DNA from: Amoebophrya sp. A120 | Taxonomy: Eukaryota; Sar; Dinophyceae; Syndiniales; Amoebophryaceae | NCBI GenBank assembly: GCA_905178155.1 | Contig: CAJINV010000006.1 | Coordinates: forward strand, 892,557-956,556 | Length of the DNA: 64,000 nt | Direction: 5' to 3' | Notes under the pieces: model-generated | Database searches by the model: none | The model's input: the letters and a program-made list of their open reading frames with translations, nothing else | What the model was told of the DNA's origin: nothing | Shown: piece by piece, positions 11,091 to 19,958 of the stretch | How the letters are laid out: each line of letters opens with the position of its first letter | Position numbering within the stretch: position 1 is the stretch's first letter | Program-made: the position numbers and the translations under genes

Positions 11091-11953
11091 GATAGGAGAA
11101 GAAAGGAAGATGTTGCGCAGGACCAAGCAGGTGCTACGGACGATGTATGATTTTTTTGAGATGACAACAATCAAGAATTTCAATTTTTGGCCAAAACAAA
11201 TTCAAGATTTGGTTTGGTGGAGCTTTTAGAATATGAAAGGGAATGATGTGAAAAACAAAAAGGACCAGCATTAGCTTTTTACATCTTTACGGATGCGACA
11301 AGGTCGTGAAGATGTAGTTTCTGTACAATCGTTGACTAAGGATAACAGAGATGGACAGCAAGTACCAATCCCCGAGCAGCACCACAAAAAAGAGAACATC
11401 ACTGAGTGCAACGTGGGAAAAATTATTGTTCTCCAGAATCTCTACTCCTCAGCCTCACTGCAACAGGCTCGTGGTGTGCACATCAACCACAAGGCGAGGA
11501 TAACAAAACCAGTCGGAAGTAGGAGCAGTTCCAGTTGCGAGCGAGTGAAGAGGGTGTTGATGATATTCAGCACTTTTGTGCAACTAAGTACCCAAAGCAG
11601 GTGTGGTCACAGTGCAACACAAATCATATCATTGAGCGCAGATGAAGATGATGAAGTCAGTGTCGGGAAAATTTTTGGAGGGACGACTTCTGTAGTAGAG
11701 CGAAGATATTATTGTTTCTACTCCGAGCGTTCATCTTGTTGTGTGAACGAAGACTGTGATTCTGGAATTAATCGTCATGGTTTTCATCTTAAAACAGAAG
11801 TACAAACGCTACAAGTTGATGCCGTGAAAATGGGTTGTGCAGCAAGAACGTGACGAAGTAGTATCAAGATGTTGTAACAGATCGTCGTGTCTATTCGTCA
11901 TCCAATCCGTTATTCGTCGTTGTGCTCTCGTCGTTGGGCCTCGGCGGCGCAAA
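11091..11953. other. intergenic between the tandem paralogues
   Basis: Contains only the weak 186-codon frame listed separately. No introner. Confidence 0.5.
11293..11853 (+). CDS. weak 186-codon open frame between the two paralogues
   Basis: An uninterrupted ATG-initiated frame (MRQGREDVVSVQSL...) with mixed composition, scattered Cys residues and no recognisable domain, signal peptide or membrane segment. It carries no introner, unlike every convincing gene here, and ends 101 bases before the ATG of the next gene. It could be a small intronless gene, part of a 5' untranslated region, or chance. I lean to non-coding. Confidence 0.2.
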   Translation: MRQGREDVVSVQSLTKDNRDGQQVPIPEQHHKKENITECNVGKIIVLQNLYSSASLQQARGVHINHKARITKPVGSRSSSSCERVKRVLMIFSTFVQLSTQSRCGHSATQIISLSADEDDEVSVGKIFGGTTSVVERRYYCFYSERSSCCVNEDCDSGINRHGFHLKTEVQTLQVDAVKMGCAART

Positions 11954-14900
11954 ATGAAGAAGGCCACATCCTTGTCCACCACCCTTCTTGGAGGTTTTCT
12001 ACTACAACTTCTGCACAGCCACTACACAAAGAACATAACAAGCTCCTTATTCATCACAGTGGACGCACTGAAAGTGCTGACGAGCAGTAAAATAAAGACC
12101 GAGGGAAAGAAGAAGCGGGCTATCCTGAGTAAAAACGTACCCACACCAGAGTCAAGATGGGGATTTTGCAACACAAACCTAGGAGTTTTGGGAGTCACGC
12201 ATGACAAGTTTCAGTCCGTAAGGTAGTGCAAGTTAGCAAGGAAAGCCGCGTCACAAATCGACCTGCTGATCCTGTTCACAGCATCACAAATTCCAAAACA
12301 CGATTGGAAATGGCTCTCATGGGGATGCGCATCACAAATGTCTTTGTCATTGCAAATCTGCATTACAACTCTGGGGTGGGTACGTTTTTACTCAGGATAC
12401 GGGCAGATACCTGCACATGCGTGAACTCGAACACCGCCACCACCACCATTCAACCGTATCGCAAGAAAAAGCTGTTTCACTGTGAACTTGTAATGCATAG
12501 AACGGAACGCAAATGTGTTTCTCTTGCTACACATGCAAGACATTGGATTTTTAGCTGTGTTTTCCCTTAGAGGCACGCATGCCAAGTTATATTTGTCATG
12601 CGTAACAAACTTGTGATGCAGATCTTGCAAAATCGTCACAGTGAAACAGTTTTTTCGTGGGATAAGCCGTATCGCAAGAAAAAACTGTTTCACTGTATTA
12701 AAAACTTGTGACGCTGCAGGAGAGAATGGTGCAACACACAAGTGTAAAAGTTTGTTCTTGCGCAAATGGAAATGCAAGAGGTGGCGTGATTTTTACCCAT
12801 GCCATTTTCGCTGAGAAAGCTGCATAATTTCTGGCATATTTTCTTTGTCATGCTGAACAAACTCTTGATGCAAATAACCTTGACAACCAAAATCGTTTCT
12901 GTGAAACACTTTTTGCGTGGGATAGACCGTGGGTGACCAACAATGAAGCGTTGGCAAGTCCTAGTATCCAAGGAAAAAACATTGTTAGTGTGACTTTGGG
13001 ATCATCATGCTCGTCAATCATGATGCAAGAGGGTAGTTCTTGCGTCTGTCATGCTTTTGATGCATTGTAGGGCCGCCCATTGAAGCGCCGTTTCTTCGCG
13101 TACTATCTGCGCATGACAGACAGATTTGTAATGCTGTTCCCTGATTACAGAAAGTTAGAAGTACACCTACAACCTTTTTCGCGTCGATAGCCCCACTATG
13201 CATTGCAAAAATGTCGGGGTCTGGAAAAGTGGAACTTGTGTGGTATGTCTTGCATTCCTTTGAACATCAAATCTGTATTACACAGCCAGCAAGATGAAAG
13301 GGACTCCTTACTTTTTCGTGTGTGCAGTTTGTCATACGTGCTACGCATCAGACAGCATCAAGTAAGTACTTGTCATGCGTGGTTGCACTTGAGAGCGCCA
13401 GTCAGTCTTATCCAAACTTTAGCATTACAACTTTCCAGACCCATACATATTTGCATTTGATACGCGGGGACTATCCCGGACCCGATCTGCGCCGCAATGT
13501 GGATATCAACTGCAAATATCCACCCTGGATGTCTGGAAGAATGCGAGATCTGTCATGTAGTTTTTGCCTGACACAGATGAGATCCGATCTGTACATGCAA
13601 GCTTTATTAGTAGCATCACAGATATTCATATTGTTGAGCAGGTATCCCAAAAATGCCTAATCCGCATTGCAAATCCCCTCGTCTCGCGGAAACAAAAAAC
13701 GGGGCCGTTTGCTAGCCACGCATGACAGATTTTGTCATGATGTAGAATTCCGCATCACAAAGTCACATTCTTTCAGACATCCAGGGATATTTGCATTTGA
13801 TAGTGGAGTGGCGGTTGTGGTGACTCAGCCGGTGCCGAGAATATTCAGGGAGTTGGCTCAGGGTTGAGTTGGCTCACATGTGACAAGACCTGTCGAGACA
13901 CTGCGGACTGTGCAGAGTACTCTGTAGAGGTCGCGACAAACGGCGCGCCAGCGACTGTGTTTTGCTACTTGTACAAAGCTATGCATTTTTGCAAATATCG
14001 CTCTAGGTGGTCTGGAATAACTTTGTATTTCTGATTATACTACTCGCAGAACTGGTGATGATGTCGCACAGAGAGTATAATCCCTGTGTACGGCTGCACA
14101 GTAGCATGAGAAATTTAGCGACGGGACCTTGTTACAAGTTCATTCATATACTTACAGTAGAATGGACGCATGACAAAGTGGCTGCCAGTAGTACGACAAA
14201 AGAATTGGCCAAGAATCTTCGCGTTCATGCATGAAAGATTCTGGTGTCCTTCGCAATTCTCGCATCGCAACTCCAGACATCCAGAGATGTGTGCAAAAAT
14301 GCATAAAGGGTAGCTGTTATCCCACGAAAAAACTGTTTCACGGTGATGGTTTTGCAAGATCCGCATCACAAGTTTGCTACACATGACACAGAAAATTTGC
14401 CATGCGTGCCTTCCATGGGAAAGCACGCTTAAAAATTCAATGCCTTGCAGGTGTAGCAAGACAAATGGTTCTGTGTTCCATTCTATGCATCACAAGTCCA
14501 CAGTGAAACAGTTTTTTCTTGCGATAGCTGTGCCACCAAAATTCAAGATGACTGGATCACAAAGTACCGCGTTTACAGCCTGGAGAATAACGCTACGGGA
14601 TTCTCAAATGTTTACATTCTCAACTGTTACATGGATTGGTCATGCAAAACTACCAAAAGCCACCAGCACCAGATGATCAAGCTACATCGCAGGACTAATC
14701 TACGAAGGGCCAAACAGAATCTAAATCTGTGCCAAGTCTGTGATGCGAAAGCAGCAAGCTTGCCACCCTGACTCTTGCTGTCCTTGCATTTTTACAAATT
14801 CATGTAACACGACTGGAGAAGGTAACCGATTTGAGAACGCCATAAACGCGGCGAACTGCATCGACTCAACTGCCGTCCCGCTAATAAACCCGGATTTGTG

Positions 14901-17900
14901 CTTATCACGAGAAAAAAGGGTTACAGTTGCACACTCTAATGGAAGACAAGCAAGACAGACGACCTCTGTCATGCACGAAATGCTCGCCAGCCTCATTTCA
15001 TTCGTGTTTTCCCTTATAGTCTGCGCATCACAGGTTTTCTCCGTCACTGAAATTCCAACAAATGTGCCCCTGTAACACTTTTTTTCTGTCATAGTGCCTG
15101 TCTACCTACCAAGGCTACTGCAGTGCGCCCTCGGGTCAGGCAATTACGAATACCGACACAGCTATCAAATGCAAAAATCTCTGGATGTCTGGAACAAAGC
15201 CACTTGTCATGCTAAATCTGAAGGATGTAAAAATCTGTGTTGCATGATTACCAAAAGCTGTCCACTTATTTTGACCTAATCGAGAGGCACAGGCAGTTTC
15301 TGACGCAGGATAGGCATGAGGATGAGAGAGATCCTCGCGCAGAATCTGTCATGCTAGGTCCTGCATTCCAGACTTCATGGGTCATGGAAATAAAGCTGCA
15401 TCACAAATCCCGCATTCTTCCAGACCCAGACATTTTTGCATTTGATAACAGAGGGGATGCTAATCACCCAGTATGAAGATCGCGCGAGTGGTATCGCAAG
15501 AAAAATACACCTTTGTTGCATTGTAAACTTGTGATGCAGGAGAGAACGAAACTACACAGAAGTTCTGGTCTTGCTACACATGCAAGACTTATTGGATTTC
15601 TAGCTGTGTTTATCCTTAGCGTTAGGAAGCACGCATGCCAAGTTTGATTTGTCATGTGTACTATCGAACTTGTGATGCAAAACATGCGAAGTCCGTACAG
15701 TGATGCAACAGTTTTTTCGTGCGATAGGTGGCCACCGAATCCGGGACTGCCGGTACCTGTGCTCCAAAGAGCCCGACTATGACGGTGCACAACTCCCCCT
15801 CCCCCTCATTTGCCATGCAAAATACTTAATCCACGCCTTGCCTTTGTTTAAGCACTCTGCGCATGACAAGTTTTGAACGCGGCCGGGATAGAACTCCATT
15901 CCACTTACGGATTTGTCATGCAAATAAAGCTACATTTGTGGCATTGCTTCTGTTGCTGCTCACGCTATACAAATGAGGGGGAGGGGAGTTGTGCAGTTTC
16001 ATACCGACTGCGCCACCTTTTTCGTCAGCCTGCCCTTACTATCCTGTGCAAAAGTAATATCGTACTCGTAATAATTGCACTCATGCATCACAAATTTTTT
16101 TCTCAAGGTAAATCCGCATTGCAAATTTTAATTCTCATGCTGAGGGAATTTGTCATGCATTTACACGAGTGCGATACTTCTATTGCAGTTCATAGTTACC
16201 GGGAAAGTGCCATCTTTTCAAGAGCGGGTGCCTGGTCGATACGACCAAGGTTCAGGAGTGGCAGGTATCCTGTGTAAAAACGTCCCCACACCAGAATCAA
16301 GATGGGAAATTATCTGCAACACAAGTCTCCAAGTTTTGGGGGTTCTGCATAACAAGTTTCCAGCTGAACTGCTGTGCTGGTTAGCAAGGAAAGTCGCATG
16401 AGAAAGCCGTTTTCTCATCCTGTGTACCGCATCACAAATGCAAAAACACGTTTGGAAATGCCTCTCGTCGTGGAGATGCGCATTACAAATGTTCCTGTCA
16501 TTGCACATTTGCATGACAACTCTGGGGTGGGGACGTTTTTACATAGGATAGCAGGGGTGGGATATCAGAGACTGCCCGTTGAAGAGGGCACAGGACGTCG
16601 ACAGCGCCGTTTCCGCACTGTATGACAATGCACAATTTCCCCTGACGCTCATTTGTAATGTAAAATCCGAAATCCTATCGTTGCATTGTGGCACGGTTGG
16701 CATGACAAATCTACTCGGAAGCCGAAACATCAGTACTACGTTATAGGTGCATCAACTTGTCATGCGAAGGGTCCATTTCATTTACATTTTCATTTTGAGC
16801 TCGTGTCTGTATTGCTGTTCATGGCATGGTAAGTAGAAAGGAGGGGGAGGGGAAGTTGTGCACTCTGATAACTCGGGGGGAAATCCCACATGGCTCACCG
16901 CGCAGCAGGACGACACTGAATACGGAAAAGTCTATCAGAGCGTGTACGGTGGCGCTCCTAACTACGGGGAGTACTGTGCGTACTGGGAGATATCAAAGTG
17001 AAAAAAGCCCCCACCCCATATCAAAACGAAACTTCTGATGCTGGATTTGCGTACACAAATCAGATTTGTCTTGCAGTAGCGGACTGCAGGCCGATATCAT
17101 GCCAGTGCGCAGAGGTTTTGGCCTAGGCGCTTAGCATGGGGAACGCCTATGCTGTAGGACCAACAGCATTACAAACCGCCAGCATAATGGGGCGGAGCGG
17201 ATGCCGTTGCTGTCTTGCAAGACAGACACGATTTGTGACCTCAAATCAGCAACGCAAATTTTCGGAAACATAGCTTTTCAATATGGGGAGGGAGGATTTT
17301 TCCTTTTGATAGGAGAACACGGATAGAAACGTGTTTGGGGGCGGCAAAAAAGGCGTTGCGGGTATGCGAGTGTCAGGATCGAAATCGACAAAATCGAAAA
17401 ATTTGTAGTGCATAAAATGTAGGGCACGAATGGCCTGTGTTGGGGAGCAGGCAAATGAGACCGATTGCAAGCCTGTTTAGGGGAGACGATGTGCTGGCAG
17501 AGTAGCATGACAGGAGCAGTCTTCTTTGCCAAAACAGCATGACAGACTAGATTTTGGCGCTCCCGAAATTTGTCATGCGCCACTTGGAAACTGAGGTTCC
17601 AACTGGTATCGATTTTATGCATCACAAATTATTTCGATTTTGTTGATTTCGATCCTGCAGCTTTCATAGTGGGCGCGAACACGGATTGCGCGAACCTGGA
17701 TACCAGGCCGGACTTATGAACTGCAAAAGTATCGTACTCGTATAAATGCATTACAAATTTCCTCAGCATGAGAGATAAAATTTGTAATGCTGATTTACCT
17801 TAAGAGCAAGATTTGTAATGCACGATTGCCATACGAGTACGATACTTTTGCACAGGATAGGACTGGTGCGCGGACAAGTGGTGCTATCAAATGCAAATAT

Positions 17901-19958
17901 CGATCTGGGTCTGGAAATAAAACTTGTGTTGCTGATACTTGCATTGCAGACTGGTTTCTTGTTGTACGGCATAACAGCATGACAAGTTATCCTCGGCTTA
18001 TCGCCGCGGGTTCATTCGTGTTTAGCATGACAAGCTGACTTCCAGCACGACAAAAAAAATGGTCAATCGTGTTCACGCATCACAGATCTTGTTGTCCTTG
18101 AGGTGTTGCATTTTATATTTATACAAATCTAGACCCAGAGCCAGACATATTTGCAATGCATAGGTGCTACGTGAAGACAACCTCGGAAGAGAACACCAAG
18201 ATCGTCCGGAATCCGCTGGACTCCAACGCCCCGGGATATCCAGATGGACCGAACTGCGTATCAAATGTAAAAATGTCTGGGTCTGGAAGATTCTGAGACT
18301 TGTCACGCATGTTTTGCATGACCCAGGACGTCTGTAATGCACGCCCTAGCATCATATGTTTTTAGAGGGCTTCCTGATGCCTACTCCGCATGACAAACGC
18401 CCTCCCCGCGTAGCACAAACTAGACTCCTCTTGCTGGTCATGCAATACAGATTTTTTTCGAATCCAAAGTTAGCATCACCAGTTCCAATCTTCCAGACCC
18501 AGACACTTTTGCATTTGATACTGCGAGGGCTTGAGCGATGTGACGAAGAGCGAGAACCAAGATATCAAAATGAAAAATCCCCCCTCTTCCCTATACCAGA
18601 GCGGAGATTTGTGTAGCATGAATCGCAACCACAAATCACGTTGTCATGCTAGAAGGCAAAAGATGCGGACTGTAGTGCTGGCTGGCGTGGGAATAAAGCC
18701 CTGCATCTTCAGCATGACAGGAGGCAACTGCAAGTGGCAAACAGCATGACAACTTGCCTGCAAGTAAGGTCGTAACTGCGTCTCCTGCTGGTCTTCTAGC
18801 AATACAAGCCGACTTGTGTAGTACGCACATCCAGCATCACAAATTTCCTTTCCGATATGAGGAGGTAGGGGGATTTTTCTTCACGATACAAGACACCTTC
18901 CTCTGGTACTCCTACGAGATCTGCAACAGGTATGGAGGTCTCAAATGAAATTACACTCGTCAGCTGTTACATCGTGATTTGTCATGCTAGATGTCCAGCA
19001 GGCGATCGACACGACCAAGCTACAGCGCGACCCGAAGTTGCTTTTGCGCAACACAGATCGGAGATTTCTTTCCCCGGGCGGTATGGACTTTCATCGCCGC
19101 GTCCTGCGGGAGCCGGGGCAGGAGCGTAGAGATTCCATACGCATACCGTCCTGGGAAAGGAATCCGGCCTCGAAGTTGCTTACGCGCAACACAGATCGGA
19201 GATTTCTTTTCCCGGGCGGTATGGACTTTCTACGCCGCGTCCTGCGGGGGCCGGGGCAGGGGCGTAGAAATTGCCTTGGCTCCTGCAGGAGGCGGCGTAG
19301 AAATTCCATACCGCAACGAGAGGGAAGCCGCCGACCTGTGATGCACAAAAGCAACTTTAACTTTGAGACCGGACTTCTTTTCCAGGGGCGGTTTCGAATT
19401 GTCCGCCCCGCTGCCGAAGGAACACCCTGCGCCCGGCTGTAGCGCTTCGCGCACTAAGCCACTATGCGCGCGCCTGATGTGAGGCGAGGCCGACTGGCGG
19501 ACGATGTCCGCACTGATGCCGAACACCCTTCCCCCCTACCGCTTTGCGAACTAAGCCACTGCGCGCGAGCCTGATGTGAGGCGAGGGACGGACTCTGTCC
19601 GCCGCGATGCCGAGCAATGTTCTCCCACTCGCGCCACTAGGGGTGCGCACAAGGCCCCAGCGTGGGGACCCTGTCCCCACGCGTGGACCTTGTTTGTCAT
19701 GCTAGATGTCCAGCAGGCGATCGACACGACCAAGCTATGCTACTGCGCATGACAAATTTTCGAAGGGCCAAACAGCCTGGGAGTGATCTCCTGTGGTAAA
19801 TTTGTATATGCGAGAGGTATAAGCGTAAGGGTAAGCCCCCCCCCTGTCGCTTTTCCTTTTGCTATTCTAATTCTTGCAGCACGAATTCATGTAAAAGTAG
19901 AGAGTGTACTAACGTTTGAGAGAACTACTCCCATAACGTGTTTGTGCGCCCGACGTGA
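11954..19958 (+). CDS. secreted PAN/apple-like and WC-WCYV cysteine-rich protein (paralogue 2)
   Basis: About 430 residues after removing 23 introners; only about one sixth of the locus codes. The N-terminus MKKATSLSTTLLGGFLLQLL is a good signal peptide. The first cysteine block (CDKTCRDTADCAEYSVE... to CYLYKASC) and the second (RDCRYLCSKEPDCATFF... to GKCHLFKSGC) have the C-x3-C, C and C-Y/H-L spacing of PAN/apple domains, typical adhesion modules of alveolate surface and micronemal proteins. The C-terminal half repeats the upstream gene: WLTAQQDDTEYGKVY, APNYGEYCAYWE, DWCADKWCYV, GPNCEGLSDVTKS and LWYSYEIC, then FVRPT and TGA (19956). Its introners sit at entirely different positions from those of the paralogue. 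Secretion and adhesion are inferred; no transmembrane anchor is visible, so it may be shed, matrix-bound or stored in extrusive organelles. Confidence 0.88.
12121..12399. mobile_element. introner family G
   Basis: TATCCTGAGTAAAAACGTAC to GTACGTTTTTACTCAGGATA. Perfect TSD CGGGC. Joins KKKRA to DTCTC. Confidence 0.93.
12457..12664. mobile_element. introner family C, first of a back-to-back pair
   Basis: TATCGCAAGAAAAAGCTGTT to AACAGTTTTTTCGTGGGATA. Left flank AACCG; only AGCCG separates it from the next family C element. Confidence 0.9.
12670..12924. mobile_element. introner family C, second of a back-to-back pair
   Basis: TATCGCAAGAAAAAACTGTT to ACACTTTTTGCGTGGGATA. Flanks AGCCG/GACCG. With its neighbour it forms one compound intron joining TTIQP to WVTNN. 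Confidence 0.9.
12965..13189. mobile_element. introner family E
   Basis: TATCCAAGGAAAAAACATTG to CCTTTTTCGCGTCGATA. Flanks CCTAG/GCCCC poorly matched. Followed by 7 bases and then another introner. Confidence 0.82.
13197..13462. mobile_element. introner family B
   Basis: TATGCATTGCAAAAATGTCG to ACATATTTGCATTTGATA. Flanks CCCAC/CGCGG. Joining across it and the preceding element keeps the frame into TIPDPICAAMW. Confidence 0.82.
13504..13802. mobile_element. introner family B, GGATGTCTGG subtype
   Basis: TATCAACTGCAAATATCCAC to GGGATATTTGCATTTGATA. Perfect TSD GTGGA. Joins CAAMW to SGGCG. Confidence 0.93.
13980..14305. mobile_element. introner family B, GGTCTGG variant
   Basis: TATGCATTTTTGCAAATATC to GTGTGCAAAAATGCATA. 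Flanks AAAGC/AAGGG (3 of 5). Joins YLYKA to SC just before the next introner. Confidence 0.85.
14318..14526. mobile_element. introner family C
   Basis: TATCCCACGAAAAAACTGTT to AACAGTTTTTTCTTGCGATA. Perfect TSD GCTGT. Joins KASC to ATKIQ. Confidence 0.93.
14594..14844. mobile_element. introner family F
   Basis: TACGGGATTCTCAAATGTTT to CCGATTTGAGAACGCCATA. Perfect TSD AACGC. Joins LENNA to ANCID. Confidence 0.92.
14903..15093. mobile_element. introner family K
   Basis: Family K ends are TATCNCNAGAAANAAGNGTT and ACAGTT, with TAACACTTTTTTTCTGTCATA-like right arms. Flanks GTGCT/GTGCC (4 of 5). Joins PDLCL to STYQG. Confidence 0.9.
15163..15447. mobile_element. introner family B
   Basis: TATCAAATGCAAAAATCTCT to ATTTTTGCATTTGATA. 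Flanks ACAGC/ACAGA (4 of 5). Joins NTDTA to GMLIT. Confidence 0.9.
15492..15726. mobile_element. introner family C
   Basis: TATCGCAAGAAAAATACACC to AACAGTTTTTTCGTGCGATA. Flanks AGTGG/GGTGG (4 of 5). Joins DRAS to GHRIR. Confidence 0.9.
15778..16003. mobile_element. introner family D, short form
   Basis: TATGACGGTGCACAACTCCC to GGAGTTGTGCAGTTTCATA. Perfect TSD CCGAC. Joins SKEPD to CATFF inside the second PAN-like block. Confidence 0.93.
16040..16194. mobile_element. introner family A
   Basis: TATCCTGTGCAAAAGTAATA to CGATACTTCTATTGCAGTTCATA-type end. Flanks CTTAC/GTTAC (4 of 5). Joins SLPLP to GKCHL. Confidence 0.9.
16266..16550. mobile_element. introner family G
   Basis: TATCCTGTGTAAAAACGTCC to GGACGTTTTTACATAGGATA. 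Perfect TSD GCAGG. Joins QEWQ to GWDIR. Confidence 0.93.
16621..16870. mobile_element. introner family D, short form
   Basis: TATGACAATGCACAATTTCC to GAAGTTGTGCACTCTGATA. Flanks CACTG/ACTCG poorly matched; removal gives SAL|GGNPTWLTAQQ, paralleling the paralogue. Confidence 0.85.
16991..17311. mobile_element. introner family I
   Basis: TATCAAAGTGAAAAAAGCCC to GGATTTTTCCTTTTGATA. Perfect TSD GGAGA. Joins CAYWE to NTDRN. Confidence 0.93.
17363..17668. mobile_element. introner family H
   Basis: Family H ends are TATGNGAGTGTCAGGATCGA and AATCGACAAA, with the reverse complement; 306-320 bases. Flanks GCGGG/GTGGG (4 of 5). Joins KGVAG to ANTDC. Confidence 0.9.
17715..17859. mobile_element. introner family A
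   Basis: TATGAACTGCAAAAGTATCG to GATACTTTTGCACAGGATA, 145 bases. Perfect TSD GGACT. Joins TRPD to WCADK. Confidence 0.94.
17885..18162. mobile_element. introner family B
   Basis: TATCAAATGCAAATATCGAT to ACATATTTGCAATGCATA. Perfect TSD GGTGC. Splits the WC|YV motif that is unbroken in the paralogue. Confidence 0.94.
18259..18520. mobile_element. introner family B
   Basis: TATCAAATGTAAAAATGTCT to ACACTTTTGCATTTGATA. Perfect TSD CTGCG. Joins DGPNC to EGLSD; the paralogue is unbroken here. Confidence 0.94.
18563..18888. mobile_element. introner family I
   Basis: TATCAAAATGAAAAATCCCC to GGATTTTTCTTCACGATA. Perfect TSD CAAGA. Joins SENQD to TFLWY. Confidence 0.93.
19035..19275. repeat. direct repeat pair inside the enlarged family F introner
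   Basis: Two copies of about 100 bases spaced 136 apart, beginning near 19035 and 19171 and sharing GCGCAACACAGATCGGAGAT and the CGGGCGGTATGGACTTT block. A third partial GGCGTAGAAATTCCATACCG follows near 19293. Confidence 0.85.
19446..19620. repeat. second direct repeat pair inside the enlarged family F introner
   Basis: Two diverged copies about 98 bases apart share ACTAAGCCACT, GCGCG, CCTGATGTGAGGCGAGG and GATGCCGA. Confidence 0.75.

Larger units (their letters stand above)
18931..19935. mobile_element. enlarged family F introner (1.0 kb) with internal repeats
   Basis: Left arm TATGGAGGTCTCAAATGAAA, right arm ending GTTTGAGAGAACTACTCCCATA. Flanks ACAGG/ACGTG. A 45-base direct repeat of its own interior brackets about 670 inserted bases (18977-19021 and 19693-19737). 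Removal adds FVRPT and a TGA to EICNR. Confidence 0.78.
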
